Assembly: GCF_002119765.1 (NCBI RefSeq)
Contig: NZ_CP021112.1
Location: 2,164,501-2,228,500, forward strand
Direction of reading: 5' to 3'
DNA: 64,000 bases
From: Pseudorhodoplanes sinuspersici
GTDB taxonomy: Bacteria > Pseudomonadota > Alphaproteobacteria > Rhizobiales > Xanthobacteraceae
The translations under genes were made by a program, and so were the position numbers. Positions 26,550 to 34,200 of this stretch are shown here, one piece after another. The stretch's first letter is position 1; every line of letters begins with the position of its first letter. Below the pieces are notes generated by a model that worked only from the letters and a program-made list of their open reading frames with translations, had not been told where the DNA came from and made no database searches.

Positions 26550-27287
26550 CTAGCGGGGGCGAGGCATCGGGCCGCGGCCGCGGTTGATATCCTGCGCGCG
26601 CATCAGACGTGTGCGCAGGCTTTCGATATGCGTGCGAACCGCCTTGGCCGCGGCTTCGCCATCGCCCTTGGCAATGGCGTCGGCGATGGCGGAATGTTCG
26701 CCTCCGGTGGCCTTGCCGTCGAAGGTCTGCCACAGATGCAGATACCAGTAGCGGATCGAGCGCTCATGCAGCGTGCGTGCGAACTCGCTCAGCACCGGAT
26801 TCTCGGCGAGCTCTGCGAACTTGCTGTGAAAGGCGCGGTCGGCATCGATGAAATTCTCGAGTTGTGACGGATTGCTTGCGCCGACTCCGGCGCGAGCCAG
26901 CGCTTTCAGTTCCTCGGCCTGTTTGGGCGTGGCGCGGCCCGCAGCATTGCGGGCGAGATCCGCTTCGATCGTCGCGCGCGAATCCAGGATCTTCAGGATC
27001 TCGGCAATGCTGCCGGGCTGGACGATCACGCCCTTGCGCGGCATGACCTCGACAAGACCTTCGTGCTGCAAGCGCTGCAGCGCCTGATGCACCGGCGTGC
27101 GGCCGACGCCGAGCAGAGCACACAGCGCGCCTTCGTTCAGATATTGGCCCGGCAGGAAATAGAGCTTCAGGATTTTTTCCTTGATCTCGTCGAACGCCTT
27201 GTCGGCCAGCGACGCGGCTTTGGCCGGCGCCTTGCGCGCGGCTTTCTTTGCAACAGGAGTCTTCGCGACCTTTTTCTTTTTCGCCAT
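26550..27287 (-). CDS. GntR-family (FCD) transcriptional regulator
   Basis: The 245-residue protein has a Lys/Ala-rich basic N-terminal extension (about 28 residues), a GntR winged helix (GQYLNEGALCALLGVGRTPVHQALQRLQHEGLV, given here as its key parts GRTPVHQAL and EGLVEVMPRKG), then an FCD ligand-binding domain with helical DADRAFHSKFAELAENP and conserved His residues for metal. FCD regulators sense organic acids. It is embedded in the catabolic run between the ABC permease and cupin genes, and so is the likely pathway regulator. The palindrome at 29033 is a candidate operator. Confidence 0.9.
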   Translation of the reverse strand: MAKKKKVAKTPVAKKAARKAPAKAASLADKAFDEIKEKILKLYFLPGQYLNEGALCALLGVGRTPVHQALQRLQHEGLVEVMPRKGVIVQPGSIAEILKILDSRATIEADLARNAAGRATPKQAEELKALARAGVGASNPSQLENFIDADRAFHSKFAELAENPVLSEFARTLHERSIRYWYLHLWQTFDGKATGGEHSAIADAIAKGDGEAAAKAVRTHIESLRTRLMRAQDINRGRGPMPRPR

Positions 27288-27304
27288 TGTTTCGATGTCT
27301 CAGC

Positions 27305-28075
27305 TCAATGTCTCGGTGCGGGCGGCAGCCACGGAGCGGCCAGCCTTTCAGCCCATTCGACGAGCAGATAGACAAACATACCAAGGAACGAAAGCGCGAA
27401 CAGAGCGGCGAAAGCCAGCGGCGTATCGAGCTGCGATGTCGCGCTGAGGAGAAGATAGCCCAGTCCTTCGCTCGAGCCGACGAATTCCCCGATCACCGCG
27501 CCGATGACGGCGAGCGTGATCGCCACTTTCGCACCAGTGATGATGAAGGGCAGAGCCGCCGGAAGCTGGACTTTCAGGAAGACTTGCATCGGCGTCGCTT
27601 TCAGGCTGCGCGCCAGTTCCAGCAATTCGCGCGGGGTCGAGCGGAGGCCGGCGACCGTATCGACGATGATCGGAAAGAATGCGACGAGCCAGACGATCGC
27701 AAGTTTCGATTCCATGCCGGTGCCGAGCCAAACGAGGATGATCGGCGCCAGCGCGACTTTCGGCACCGACTGAAGGCCGATCAGCAGCGGATAGAACATC
27801 AGGTTGAGCGGGCGCGAATTGGCGACCGCAACGGCCATCGGAATGCCGATGACAATAGCGAGGATGAAGCCATACAGCGTTTCCTTCAGCGTCACCCAGC
27901 CTTCCGACATGATGAGATCGAAGCGGGCGATGAAGGCCGTCAGCACCTTGTCGGGTGTCGGCAGCACCACAGTGGGGATGTTGAGATAGGCACATAACGC
28001 GGCCCACAGCGCGATGATCAGCGCGACGCCGGCCAGCGGGTAACCGATCTGAGTGAGGATACGGCCAGCCATCAC
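27305..28075 (-). CDS. ABC transporter permease (nitrate/sulfonate/taurine class)
   Basis: The 256-residue inner-membrane protein has about six hydrophobic segments and the EAA loop typical of the class (ELARSLKATPMQVFLKVQLP). It is like SsuC/TauC/ThiX. It pairs with the ATPase gene (four-base overlap at 28072-28075) and the divergent NMT1-type receptor at 29112. It probably imports the substrate degraded by the operon. Confidence 0.9.
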   Translation of the reverse strand: MMAGRILTQIGYPLAGVALIIALWAALCAYLNIPTVVLPTPDKVLTAFIARFDLIMSEGWVTLKETLYGFILAIVIGIPMAVAVANSRPLNLMFYPLLIGLQSVPKVALAPIILVWLGTGMESKLAIVWLVAFFPIIVDTVAGLRSTPRELLELARSLKATPMQVFLKVQLPAALPFIITGAKVAITLAVIGAVIGEFVGSSEGLGYLLLSATSQLDTPLAFAALFALSFLGMFVYLLVEWAERLAAPWLPPAPRH

Positions 28076-28968
28076 GCGGCACTCCCGGTTTCAGCCGGCG
28101 GCACCACGCCAAGTGCTTCGCTGGCGAGCCGCTCCGCCTTTGTGAAAGCGGGTGTGAAGCGGAGCTGCTGGTTGCGCGGATAAGGAAGGGAGATCGGGAT
28201 CTCGGTGGCCACGCGCGCGGGACGACGGCTGAACACGACCACCTTGTCCGACACATAGACCGCTTCCGAAATGGAATGCGTGACGAACAGCACCGTCGCG
28301 CCGGTTTCCTTGCGGATGCGCAGCAGGAGATCGTTCATCTCAAGACGTGTCAATTCATCCAACGCGCCGAAGGGCTCATCCATCAGCAGCAATTTCGGCT
28401 GATGAATGAGCGCACGGCACAGGGCGACGCGCTGCTGCATGCCGCCGGACAATTGATGCGGACGCGCGCCCAGAAACCCTGACAGGCCGACAAGCTCCAG
28501 CAATTGCGTGGCGCGGTCGCGCGCGACCTTGTCGTTGCGCTTGAGCACTTCCATCGTGAACAGCACGTTGTCGAGCACACTGCGCCACGGCATCAGGCTC
28601 GGGCTCTGGAAGACGAAGCCGTAATCGCCCAGAGGTTCGGTGATTTCCCGGCCGCCGATCATCACCGAGCCCGATGTCTTCTGAATGAGGCCGGCAACGA
28701 TGCGCAACAGCGTGGTCTTGCCGCAGCCGCTGGGCCCCAGCAAAGCGATGAGCTGGCCTTCATCGAAATCGAAATTGGCATCATCGAGTGCAACGACCGG
28801 TTCGGCCGATCGTGAATTCAGCTCGCTGGCTGAAAACACCTTCCTGACATTCCTGATCGTGCCGAAAGCCATGCGGAATGGGTCGATCTCTGGTTGAGGC
28901 CGACGTTCAGCACGCCGACGAAAGTTGCGGGCGGAAGGCTTGCGGTCCGGAATTTGCAAGCCTTCCAT
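28072..28968 (-). CDS. ABC transporter ATP-binding protein (SsuB/TauB class)
   Basis: The ATPase of up to 298 residues has Walker A LLGPSGCGKTT, signature QLSGGMQQRVALCRAL, Walker B KLLLMDEPFGALD and the switch His in FVTHSISEAVYVSD. The N-terminal 32 residues from ATG 28968 are Arg/Pro-rich; ATG 28872 (MAFGTIRNVRKVF) is an equally likely start. It is the first gene of the 13-gene minus-strand run and is divergent from its receptor gene. Confidence 0.9.
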   Translation of the reverse strand: MEGLQIPDRKPSARNFRRRAERRPQPEIDPFRMAFGTIRNVRKVFSASELNSRSAEPVVALDDANFDFDEGQLIALLGPSGCGKTTLLRIVAGLIQKTSGSVMIGGREITEPLGDYGFVFQSPSLMPWRSVLDNVLFTMEVLKRNDKVARDRATQLLELVGLSGFLGARPHQLSGGMQQRVALCRALIHQPKLLLMDEPFGALDELTRLEMNDLLLRIRKETGATVLFVTHSISEAVYVSDKVVVFSRRPARVATEIPISLPYPRNQQLRFTPAFTKAERLASEALGVVPPAETGSAA

Positions 28969-29032
28969 GGATGCAGCGCAAGCGTGCCGGCGCCCGATCC
29001 TCGGCCGGCCCGCATGCTGAATGTATCTTGTG

Positions 29033-29050
29033 AAATATCTGATGATATTT
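29033..29050. promoter_or_regulatory. Perfect 18-bp palindrome (AAATATC-N4-GATATTT) in divergent promoter
   Basis: The arms 29033-29039 and 29044-29050 are exact inverted repeats in an AT-rich patch of otherwise GC-rich DNA, between the ABC ATPase start (28968 or 28872) and the receptor start (29112). The geometry suits a dimeric regulator controlling both directions. The GntR protein encoded in the run is the obvious candidate; this is inference. Confidence 0.55.
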
Positions 29051-29111
29051 ATGCTGTCAATTTCCGGCAGCCGGTGCCATGCTGCAGGACCGGATTTTGG
29101 AGATTGTGATC

Positions 29112-30104
29112 ATGAAACGATTGATGGCGGCCGCGCTGGCCGTGGCTTTGCTAACGCCCGCGGCACAAGCGCAAGAGCGCGATGTGAAGTTCGTGCTGGA
29201 TTTCATCAGTCTCGGCCGGCACGCGCCCTGGTACGTCGCGCTCGGCAAGGGCTATTTCAAAGAAGAAGGTCTGAACGTCACGATCCTGCCGTCGAAGGGT
29301 ACGGCGGATGCGATCCGTAATGTGGTGACGGGCGCCGCGGAATTCGGTTTCATCGATATTCCGAGCCTTGTCGCGGCCGGCAGTGCAGGCTCTGCGATCA
29401 AGATTGTCGCGGCCAACTATCAGAAGCCGCCTTACTGCATTTTCAGTCTCAATCCGGGCGCCAACATCGATACGGCGAAGAAGCTGACGGGGCTCGAACT
29501 CGGATCAAGCTCGGCGTCGTTCCTGCCGCGCATCTGGGCGGCGGTGATGGAGATGAACGGTATCGATTCAAAGACGATGAAGGTCGTCAATATCGACGCG
29601 CCGGCGCGTGTGCCGATGCTGGCGGCGCGCAAGGTGCCGAGCATCGATCTGTTCATCATGAGCGAGCCGGCGATCAGGCGGGCGGTGCCGGATGCCAAGC
29701 CGGTCTGTCTGTTTGCCGGCGACCTCGGCCTTGAGATCTACGCCAATTCGATAGGCGTGCATGAGGACTTCCTGAAAAAGAACCCGGATGTCGTGAAGAA
29801 GTTCGTGCGCGCAGCCTTGCGCGGCTGGAAGGACACTTTCGCCAACCCGCAGGAGGCTGCGAAAATCCAGCTTCAATATGTGAAGGCGCTCGATCCGCAG
29901 ATCGTGGTCGAGGAGATCGACATCCTGCGCCGCGTGGCAATCACACCGGAAGTCGAGAAGAACGGCCTCGGCTCCATAACGCTGGAGCGCATGAAAACGA
30001 CGGTCGATTTCATCAACAAGAATATCGACGTGCCTGGCGAAAAGCTGACGGCGGAGCAGATCTACGCGCCGGGTTATCTGCCGGAAAAGCCGATTATGCC
30101 GTAA
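29112..30104 (+). CDS. ABC transporter substrate-binding protein, NMT1/THI5-like
   Basis: The 330-residue receptor starts at ATG 29112 with a signal peptide (LMAAALAVALLTPAAQAQ). The mature opening VKFVLDFISLGRHAPWYVALGKGYFKEEGLNV is typical of NMT1/SsuA receptors (quoted by its key part APWYVALGKGYFKEEGL). Such proteins bind pyrimidines, sulfonates, nitriles or aromatic acids. It is divergent from its ATPase/permease genes, sharing the 29033 palindrome region. No operon partner follows; a MarR gene is convergent 110 bases downstream. Confidence 0.9.
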   Translation: MKRLMAAALAVALLTPAAQAQERDVKFVLDFISLGRHAPWYVALGKGYFKEEGLNVTILPSKGTADAIRNVVTGAAEFGFIDIPSLVAAGSAGSAIKIVAANYQKPPYCIFSLNPGANIDTAKKLTGLELGSSSASFLPRIWAAVMEMNGIDSKTMKVVNIDAPARVPMLAARKVPSIDLFIMSEPAIRRAVPDAKPVCLFAGDLGLEIYANSIGVHEDFLKKNPDVVKKFVRAALRGWKDTFANPQEAAKIQLQYVKALDPQIVVEEIDILRRVAITPEVEKNGLGSITLERMKTTVDFINKNIDVPGEKLTAEQIYAPGYLPEKPIMP

Positions 30105-30214
30105 CGCTGGTTGGATGCGCGATCAATCGGCAAGGAGAGGTTCTCCTTGCCGACATGCGAATGTTAAAGCACGAAATTATTCAGCTCGCCGTTTACCGCA
30201 GCTTTTGAGCAGCG

Positions 30215-30811
30215 CTACTTGTTGTCGTCGGCGAGGAGGTAGGCCTGCAGCGCCAGGGCGCGGTCGGATGACTCGATCAACTGATCGACCATCCGGGTCA
30301 TGTATTTCAGATCGTCTCGGCTGAGGTGGCCGAACTCGGCATCGTTCACTTTGCGCTGCATCGGCGCGAGCTTTTCCAGCAGTGTATGACCCTTCGCGGA
30401 CACGGTGAGGGTCACGCGGCGACGGTCTTCCATATCCATGCGTTTGTGGATCAGGCCCATTTTCAGCAGACGCTGCGCCAGCGAAGTGACGAAGGCGCCG
30501 GACAGGTGGAGATGATCGGCCACCGTCTTGATATTGACGTCGCCATCGACCGACAGGTGGGCGATCGAAATCAGCGTGGAATATTCGATGCCGGCGAGGC
30601 CGATCGCCTTGCCATGACCGCAGCGGATTTGCTCATGCCGGGCCAGGAAGCCGAGCAGACCATGGACGAGATGACGGAATTCCCGGTCGCTGCCATTGGT
30701 GATCAGCTCTGGGCGCGTCACCGTCAGCGGAAATTTTGTGCGCTCACCCTTTTTCTTGACGGGGGCCTCATCGGCGGGGGGCGCCGACTTTCGCTTGGGT
30801 GATGCTGCCAT
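30215..30811 (-). CDS. MarR-family transcriptional regulator
   Basis: The 198-residue protein has a Lys/Pro-rich N-terminal tail, then a MarR winged helix: YSTLISIAHLSVDGDVNIKTVADHL, then HLSGAFVTSLAQRLLKMGLI as recognition helix and MEDRRRVTLTVSAKG as the wing with its DRR motif. MarR proteins usually respond to aromatic acids. It lies 108 bases downstream of livF in the same direction and so may be the last gene of the liv operon. It shares the 10-mer taatagtccc in its upstream DNA with the livK/HpaB divergent region. Confidence 0.88.
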   Translation of the reverse strand: MAASPKRKSAPPADEAPVKKKGERTKFPLTVTRPELITNGSDREFRHLVHGLLGFLARHEQIRCGHGKAIGLAGIEYSTLISIAHLSVDGDVNIKTVADHLHLSGAFVTSLAQRLLKMGLIHKRMDMEDRRRVTLTVSAKGHTLLEKLAPMQRKVNDAEFGHLSRDDLKYMTRMVDQLIESSDRALALQAYLLADDNK

Positions 30812-30918
30812 ATTCGTTCTTCTAATAGTCCCAGATGTCGGAGCGTCATCCGCCTAACACACGGCGAATGCCCTTGCTCCAAATAACTGTGTACGAAGTC
30901 TCAGGAAGCAATTGATTC

Positions 30919-31635
30919 CTATATATTGACGGCACGACCGCCAAGGAAGGCCTCGGAAATCTGTGGATCGTTAGCGAGCGACTCGGCCATACCGGAGGTC
31001 ACAACCTTACCCATTTCGAGGAGATAGGCGCGGTCGGCGATCTTCAACGTGTGCCGCGCCTTCTGTTCGACCAGCATCACCGTCAGCCCTTCCTTGCGTA
31101 GGGAGCCGATGAGGTCGAAGACGAAACTCGTCATCTTGGGCGCCAGTCCAAGGGATGGCTCATCCAGCAGCAGAAGTTTGGGTCGTGACAGCAGCGCCCG
31201 CGCGATAGCCAGCATCTGCTGTTCGCCACCCGACAGCAGGCTGGCGAGATTACCCCTGCGTTCGCGCAAGATCGGGAAGCGATCATACATCCGATTGATA
31301 TCGATCAATGCTTCGGCATGATCCGAACGGCAATAAATCCCCATCTGGAGATTTTCTTCCACCGTCATGCGTCCGAGAATGCCACGTCCTTCCGGCACCA
31401 ACGCGATACCGGCGCGAAGATTTTTCTCTGCCGCGTTGGGGCGCAGCTTTTGCCCCTCATAAGCAATGTCGCCAGTAAAGGGCAGGAGGCCGGCAATTGC
31501 GCGGACGGTTGTGCTCTTGCCGGCGCCATTGGCGCCGATCAAGGCTACGATCTCGCCGGCCTTCACAGTGAGGCTGATGCCGCGCACGCCCTGGATCGCG
31601 CCGTAGCGGACATTGAGGTTGCTGATTTCAAGCAT
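30919..31635 (-). CDS. livF: Branched-chain amino acid-type ABC ATPase LivF
   Basis: The 238-residue ATPase has Walker A ALIGANGAGKS, signature LLSGGEQQMLAIARALL, Walker B KLLLLDEPSLGLAP and the LivF-specific VLLVEQ-type switch (VMLVEQKARHTLKIADRAY). It starts within the stop of livG (one-base overlap). Liv-type systems in this group often carry aromatic acids instead of amino acids, which the HpaB-type neighbour would suit. A perfect TTGA-N6-TCAA match at 31295 lies inside this gene and is taken as chance. Confidence 0.92.
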   Translation of the reverse strand: MLEISNLNVRYGAIQGVRGISLTVKAGEIVALIGANGAGKSTTVRAIAGLLPFTGDIAYEGQKLRPNAAEKNLRAGIALVPEGRGILGRMTVEENLQMGIYCRSDHAEALIDINRMYDRFPILRERRGNLASLLSGGEQQMLAIARALLSRPKLLLLDEPSLGLAPKMTSFVFDLIGSLRKEGLTVMLVEQKARHTLKIADRAYLLEMGKVVTSGMAESLANDPQISEAFLGGRAVNI

Positions 31636-32399
31636 CAGTCTTCACCGCCGAGATAGGCATCCAGTACCGCAGGGTTTGTGCGGACTGAAGCGGGGTCGCC
31701 TTTGGCGATCATCTGGCCGAAATCGAGCACATAGAGATAATGGCAGAGGTTCATGACGAAGGTCATGTCGTGTTCGATCAAGAGGATGGTCAGGCCGTCC
31801 TTGCACAATTCGATCAGCAGAAGCCGCAGCTCATGGGCCTCGTCGTGGTTCATACCGGCGACCGGTTCGTCCAGCAGCAGCAGCTTCGGCCCGGCGGTAA
31901 GAGCACGGGCCATCTCCACCTTGCGCTGGATGCCATAGGGCAGGGACTGTGCGATGCGGTCGCGAACGTTTTCGAGCCCGAACGTCACGAGGGCTTTTTC
32001 GGCCTTCTCGCGTGCCGCGGGATCGGCCCAGCGTGTCGGCAGCAAGCGCCGCCAGGTGGCATCGGTGTGTGGCTGCGCGACCAGCAGATGCTCCCACACC
32101 GTCATGCCGGCGAAGAGGCGAATATTCTGGAAGGTACGGGCGATGCCCGTGCGGGCAATCTGATACGGCAACAGTGACGTGATCTGTTGCCCCTCGAAAT
32201 AGACGTCGCCCGCGCTCGCCTGATAGGCGCCGGTGATGACATTGAAAATCGTCGTCTTACCGGCGCCGTTCGGGCCGATGATGCCGACCACACGGCCCTT
32301 CGGAATATCGCAACTGACATCGTTCAGCGCGCGAATGCCGCCAAATGAACGCGTGACGTTGGTCAGTTGGAGCAACGGCTCTGGCATCGGCGTCATCAT
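31635..32399 (-). CDS. livG: Branched-chain amino acid-type ABC ATPase LivG
   Basis: From ATG 32399, which overlaps the livM stop by four bases (ATGA), the product is 254 residues: Walker A GIIGPNGAGKTT, LivG-type signature SLPYGIQRKVEMARAL, Walker B KLLLLDEPVAGMNHDEAHEL and switch LIEHDMTFVM. The frame is open to 32510, but the additional N-terminus lies inside livM and is not family-like. It forms the ATPase pair with LivF. Confidence 0.92.
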   Translation of the reverse strand: MMTPMPEPLLQLTNVTRSFGGIRALNDVSCDIPKGRVVGIIGPNGAGKTTIFNVITGAYQASAGDVYFEGQQITSLLPYQIARTGIARTFQNIRLFAGMTVWEHLLVAQPHTDATWRRLLPTRWADPAAREKAEKALVTFGLENVRDRIAQSLPYGIQRKVEMARALTAGPKLLLLDEPVAGMNHDEAHELRLLLIELCKDGLTILLIEHDMTFVMNLCHYLYVLDFGQMIAKGDPASVRTNPAVLDAYLGGED

Positions 32400-33232
32400 G
32401 ACGTCTGTTTCCGCAAGCTGAAGAGACGGAACAGATTGCGATCGAGAATGCCCTGCCGTCGTGTCAGCAGCACAAGGATCAGCAAGGCGCCGAATGCCGC
32501 CAGCCGCCAATCCGAGATGAAGCGCAGCATTTCCGGCAGCATCACCAGAAGGCCGGAGCCGATCACAGCGCCCGGTGCCACCGTCGAGCCGCCGAGAATG
32601 ACGGCGAGCACGAATTCGATCGAGCGATCGAAGCCGAAATTGGCCGGTTCGATATAGACGTGATGATGCGCGAACAGGCCACCCGAGATCGCGGCGACCG
32701 CAGCGCCGAACCCGAAGGCACCGATCTTTGTTGCCGTGGTGTTGAGGCCGACGAGACTGGCCGCGGTTTCGTCATCGTGCACGGCGCGCATTTCCAGCCA
32801 CAGCCGCGATTGTTCGAGCAGCATCACCAGCAACAAAATGCCGCCGGCCCAGGCCCAGATATAGGTCACCGAAATATGCTTCATGCCGCTGAAGCCGCCC
32901 GAGCCGCCCATGGTTTCAAAATTCAGGAAGAAGCTACGCACCATCTCGCCGAAGCCGAGCGTGGCCATGGCGAGGTAGATGCCTTTCAGCCGCAGGGCGG
33001 GAAAGCCGATGATGACGCCGATGACGCCTGCGAACACCGCCGCGATGAGCAGCGCCGATGTCAGCGGCAATCCCATCTCGACGGTCAGATAGGATGTCGC
33101 GTAAGCGCCAATGCCCATGAAGCCGGCATTGCCAAGCGACAATTGTCCGGTGGCCAGGATGATATAGACGCTCAACGCGCCGAGCAGCAGAATGCCGGTG
33201 TCGGCCAGAAGGCCTGCATAATAGGTCGACAT
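32396..33232 (-). CDS. livM: Branched-chain amino acid-type ABC permease LivM
   Basis: The 278-residue polytopic membrane protein has the LivM signature regions QLSLGNAGFMGIGAYATSYL and GSTVAPGAVIGSGLL and about eight hydrophobic segments. It partners LivH. The end overlaps the livG start and the start abuts the livH stop (one-base overlap), so the four transporter genes are tightly coupled. Confidence 0.92.
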   Translation of the reverse strand: MSTYYAGLLADTGILLLGALSVYIILATGQLSLGNAGFMGIGAYATSYLTVEMGLPLTSALLIAAVFAGVIGVIIGFPALRLKGIYLAMATLGFGEMVRSFFLNFETMGGSGGFSGMKHISVTYIWAWAGGILLLVMLLEQSRLWLEMRAVHDDETAASLVGLNTTATKIGAFGFGAAVAAISGGLFAHHHVYIEPANFGFDRSIEFVLAVILGGSTVAPGAVIGSGLLVMLPEMLRFISDWRLAAFGALLILVLLTRRQGILDRNLFRLFSLRKQTS

Positions 33233-34110
33233 CAGACGCGTGGTCCTTGATCAGTCCGTGCGCCGCCGAGAATGCCTTGAGGGCGCAGCAGGAGGATGAG
33301 GATCATCAGGCCGTAGACAACGAAGTCGCGGATCTGCGAGCCGCCGTAAGCGACGGTCATGACCTCAGCGATGCCGATCAGCGGGCCGGCGACCAGTGCG
33401 CCCCAGATGCGGGTCGTGCCGCCGATCACCATCACGGCGATCGCCTTGAGTCCGGTCTCGACGCCGACATAAGGCGTGATCGCCGCATAATGCAGGCCGA
33501 CCAGAACGCCGGCGGCGCCGGCGAGCAATCCTGAAAGGATGAAAGCGATCAACATCAACCGGTCTGCCGGGACGCCGAGAAGGCGCGCCACATCGCGGTT
33601 CTCGGCGATAGCGCGCAGGGCGCGGCCAATGGAGGTGCGTTGCACGACGAAAGCAAGTAGCGCGACCAGAACGATTGTTGCGCCAAGCACCAGGAGCTGC
33701 ATCGCTCCGATGGAGACCGGGCCAAATTCAAACCGGCGTCCCAGAAATTCGGCAGGGAGTTGCAGTGGGTCCGAGCCCCAGACATTGGTCGCCACATTCT
33801 GCAGGATGATCGAGAAGCCAAGCGTCGAGAGCATCGGCGTAATGACTGGCGTATTGCGCAGCGGCTCGTAAGCCACCTTCTCGATCACGACTGCGATCAG
33901 CGCAGCGCCGCACATGCCAGCCAGAATCGCGAGCGGCAGGGGTAGCTGCGCAACAATGACGGCGAAACCGATATAGCCACCGATCATGAATAACTCGGCA
34001 ATCGCGAGATTGAGAATACCGAGAATGCCCATGACCAGGGAAAACGAGAGAGCGATCAGGGTGTACACGGCCCCCAGAGTGAGCCCGTTTACAAGTTGCT
34101 GGAGTATCAC
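33232..34110 (-). CDS. livH: Branched-chain amino acid-type ABC permease LivH
   Basis: The 292-residue permease begins LQQLVNGLTLGAVYTLIALSF, the standard LivH opening, and contains NREVARLLGVPADR-like NRDVARLLGVPADRLMLIAF and GGTTRIWGALVAGPLIG. It has about eight membrane segments. It is separated from the receptor gene by 90 bases that hold a strong hairpin, so permease genes are probably expressed below the receptor. Confidence 0.92.
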   Translation of the reverse strand: MILQQLVNGLTLGAVYTLIALSFSLVMGILGILNLAIAELFMIGGYIGFAVIVAQLPLPLAILAGMCGAALIAVVIEKVAYEPLRNTPVITPMLSTLGFSIILQNVATNVWGSDPLQLPAEFLGRRFEFGPVSIGAMQLLVLGATIVLVALLAFVVQRTSIGRALRAIAENRDVARLLGVPADRLMLIAFILSGLLAGAAGVLVGLHYAAITPYVGVETGLKAIAVMVIGGTTRIWGALVAGPLIGIAEVMTVAYGGSQIRDFVVYGLMILILLLRPQGILGGARTDQGPRV

Positions 34111-34156
34111 GTCATCGCCTCGCGCCTTATCGCCACAAGTCTTGGCAAAGAAATAG

Positions 34157-34187
34157 AAGCTGGCCGGACCAAATGTCCGGCCAGCTT
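34157..34187 (-). terminator. Intercistronic hairpin between livK-type receptor and livH
   Basis: A 13-bp perfect stem (34157-34169 with 34175-34187, core aagctggccggac) has a 5-base loop and on the minus strand is followed by ctatttcttt. It is suited to partial termination or 3' protection of the receptor mRNA, giving more receptor than permease. Confidence 0.7.
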
Positions 34188-34200
34188 GAACATGAAATTA

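Noticed and set aside
26521-26733. N-terminal extension of the cupin frame
   Set aside because: It overlaps the end of the GntR gene and lacks a ribosome-binding site; ATG 26520 has one and matches the family start.
27248-27997. Plus-strand frame of ~250 codons across the ABC permease gene
   Set aside because: Very Arg/Asp/Gln-rich with no family pattern, and it lies opposite a clear membrane permease.
31295-31308. Perfect TTGA-N6-TCAA palindrome
   Set aside because: Located inside the livF coding sequence, far from any start; about one chance match is expected at this scale.
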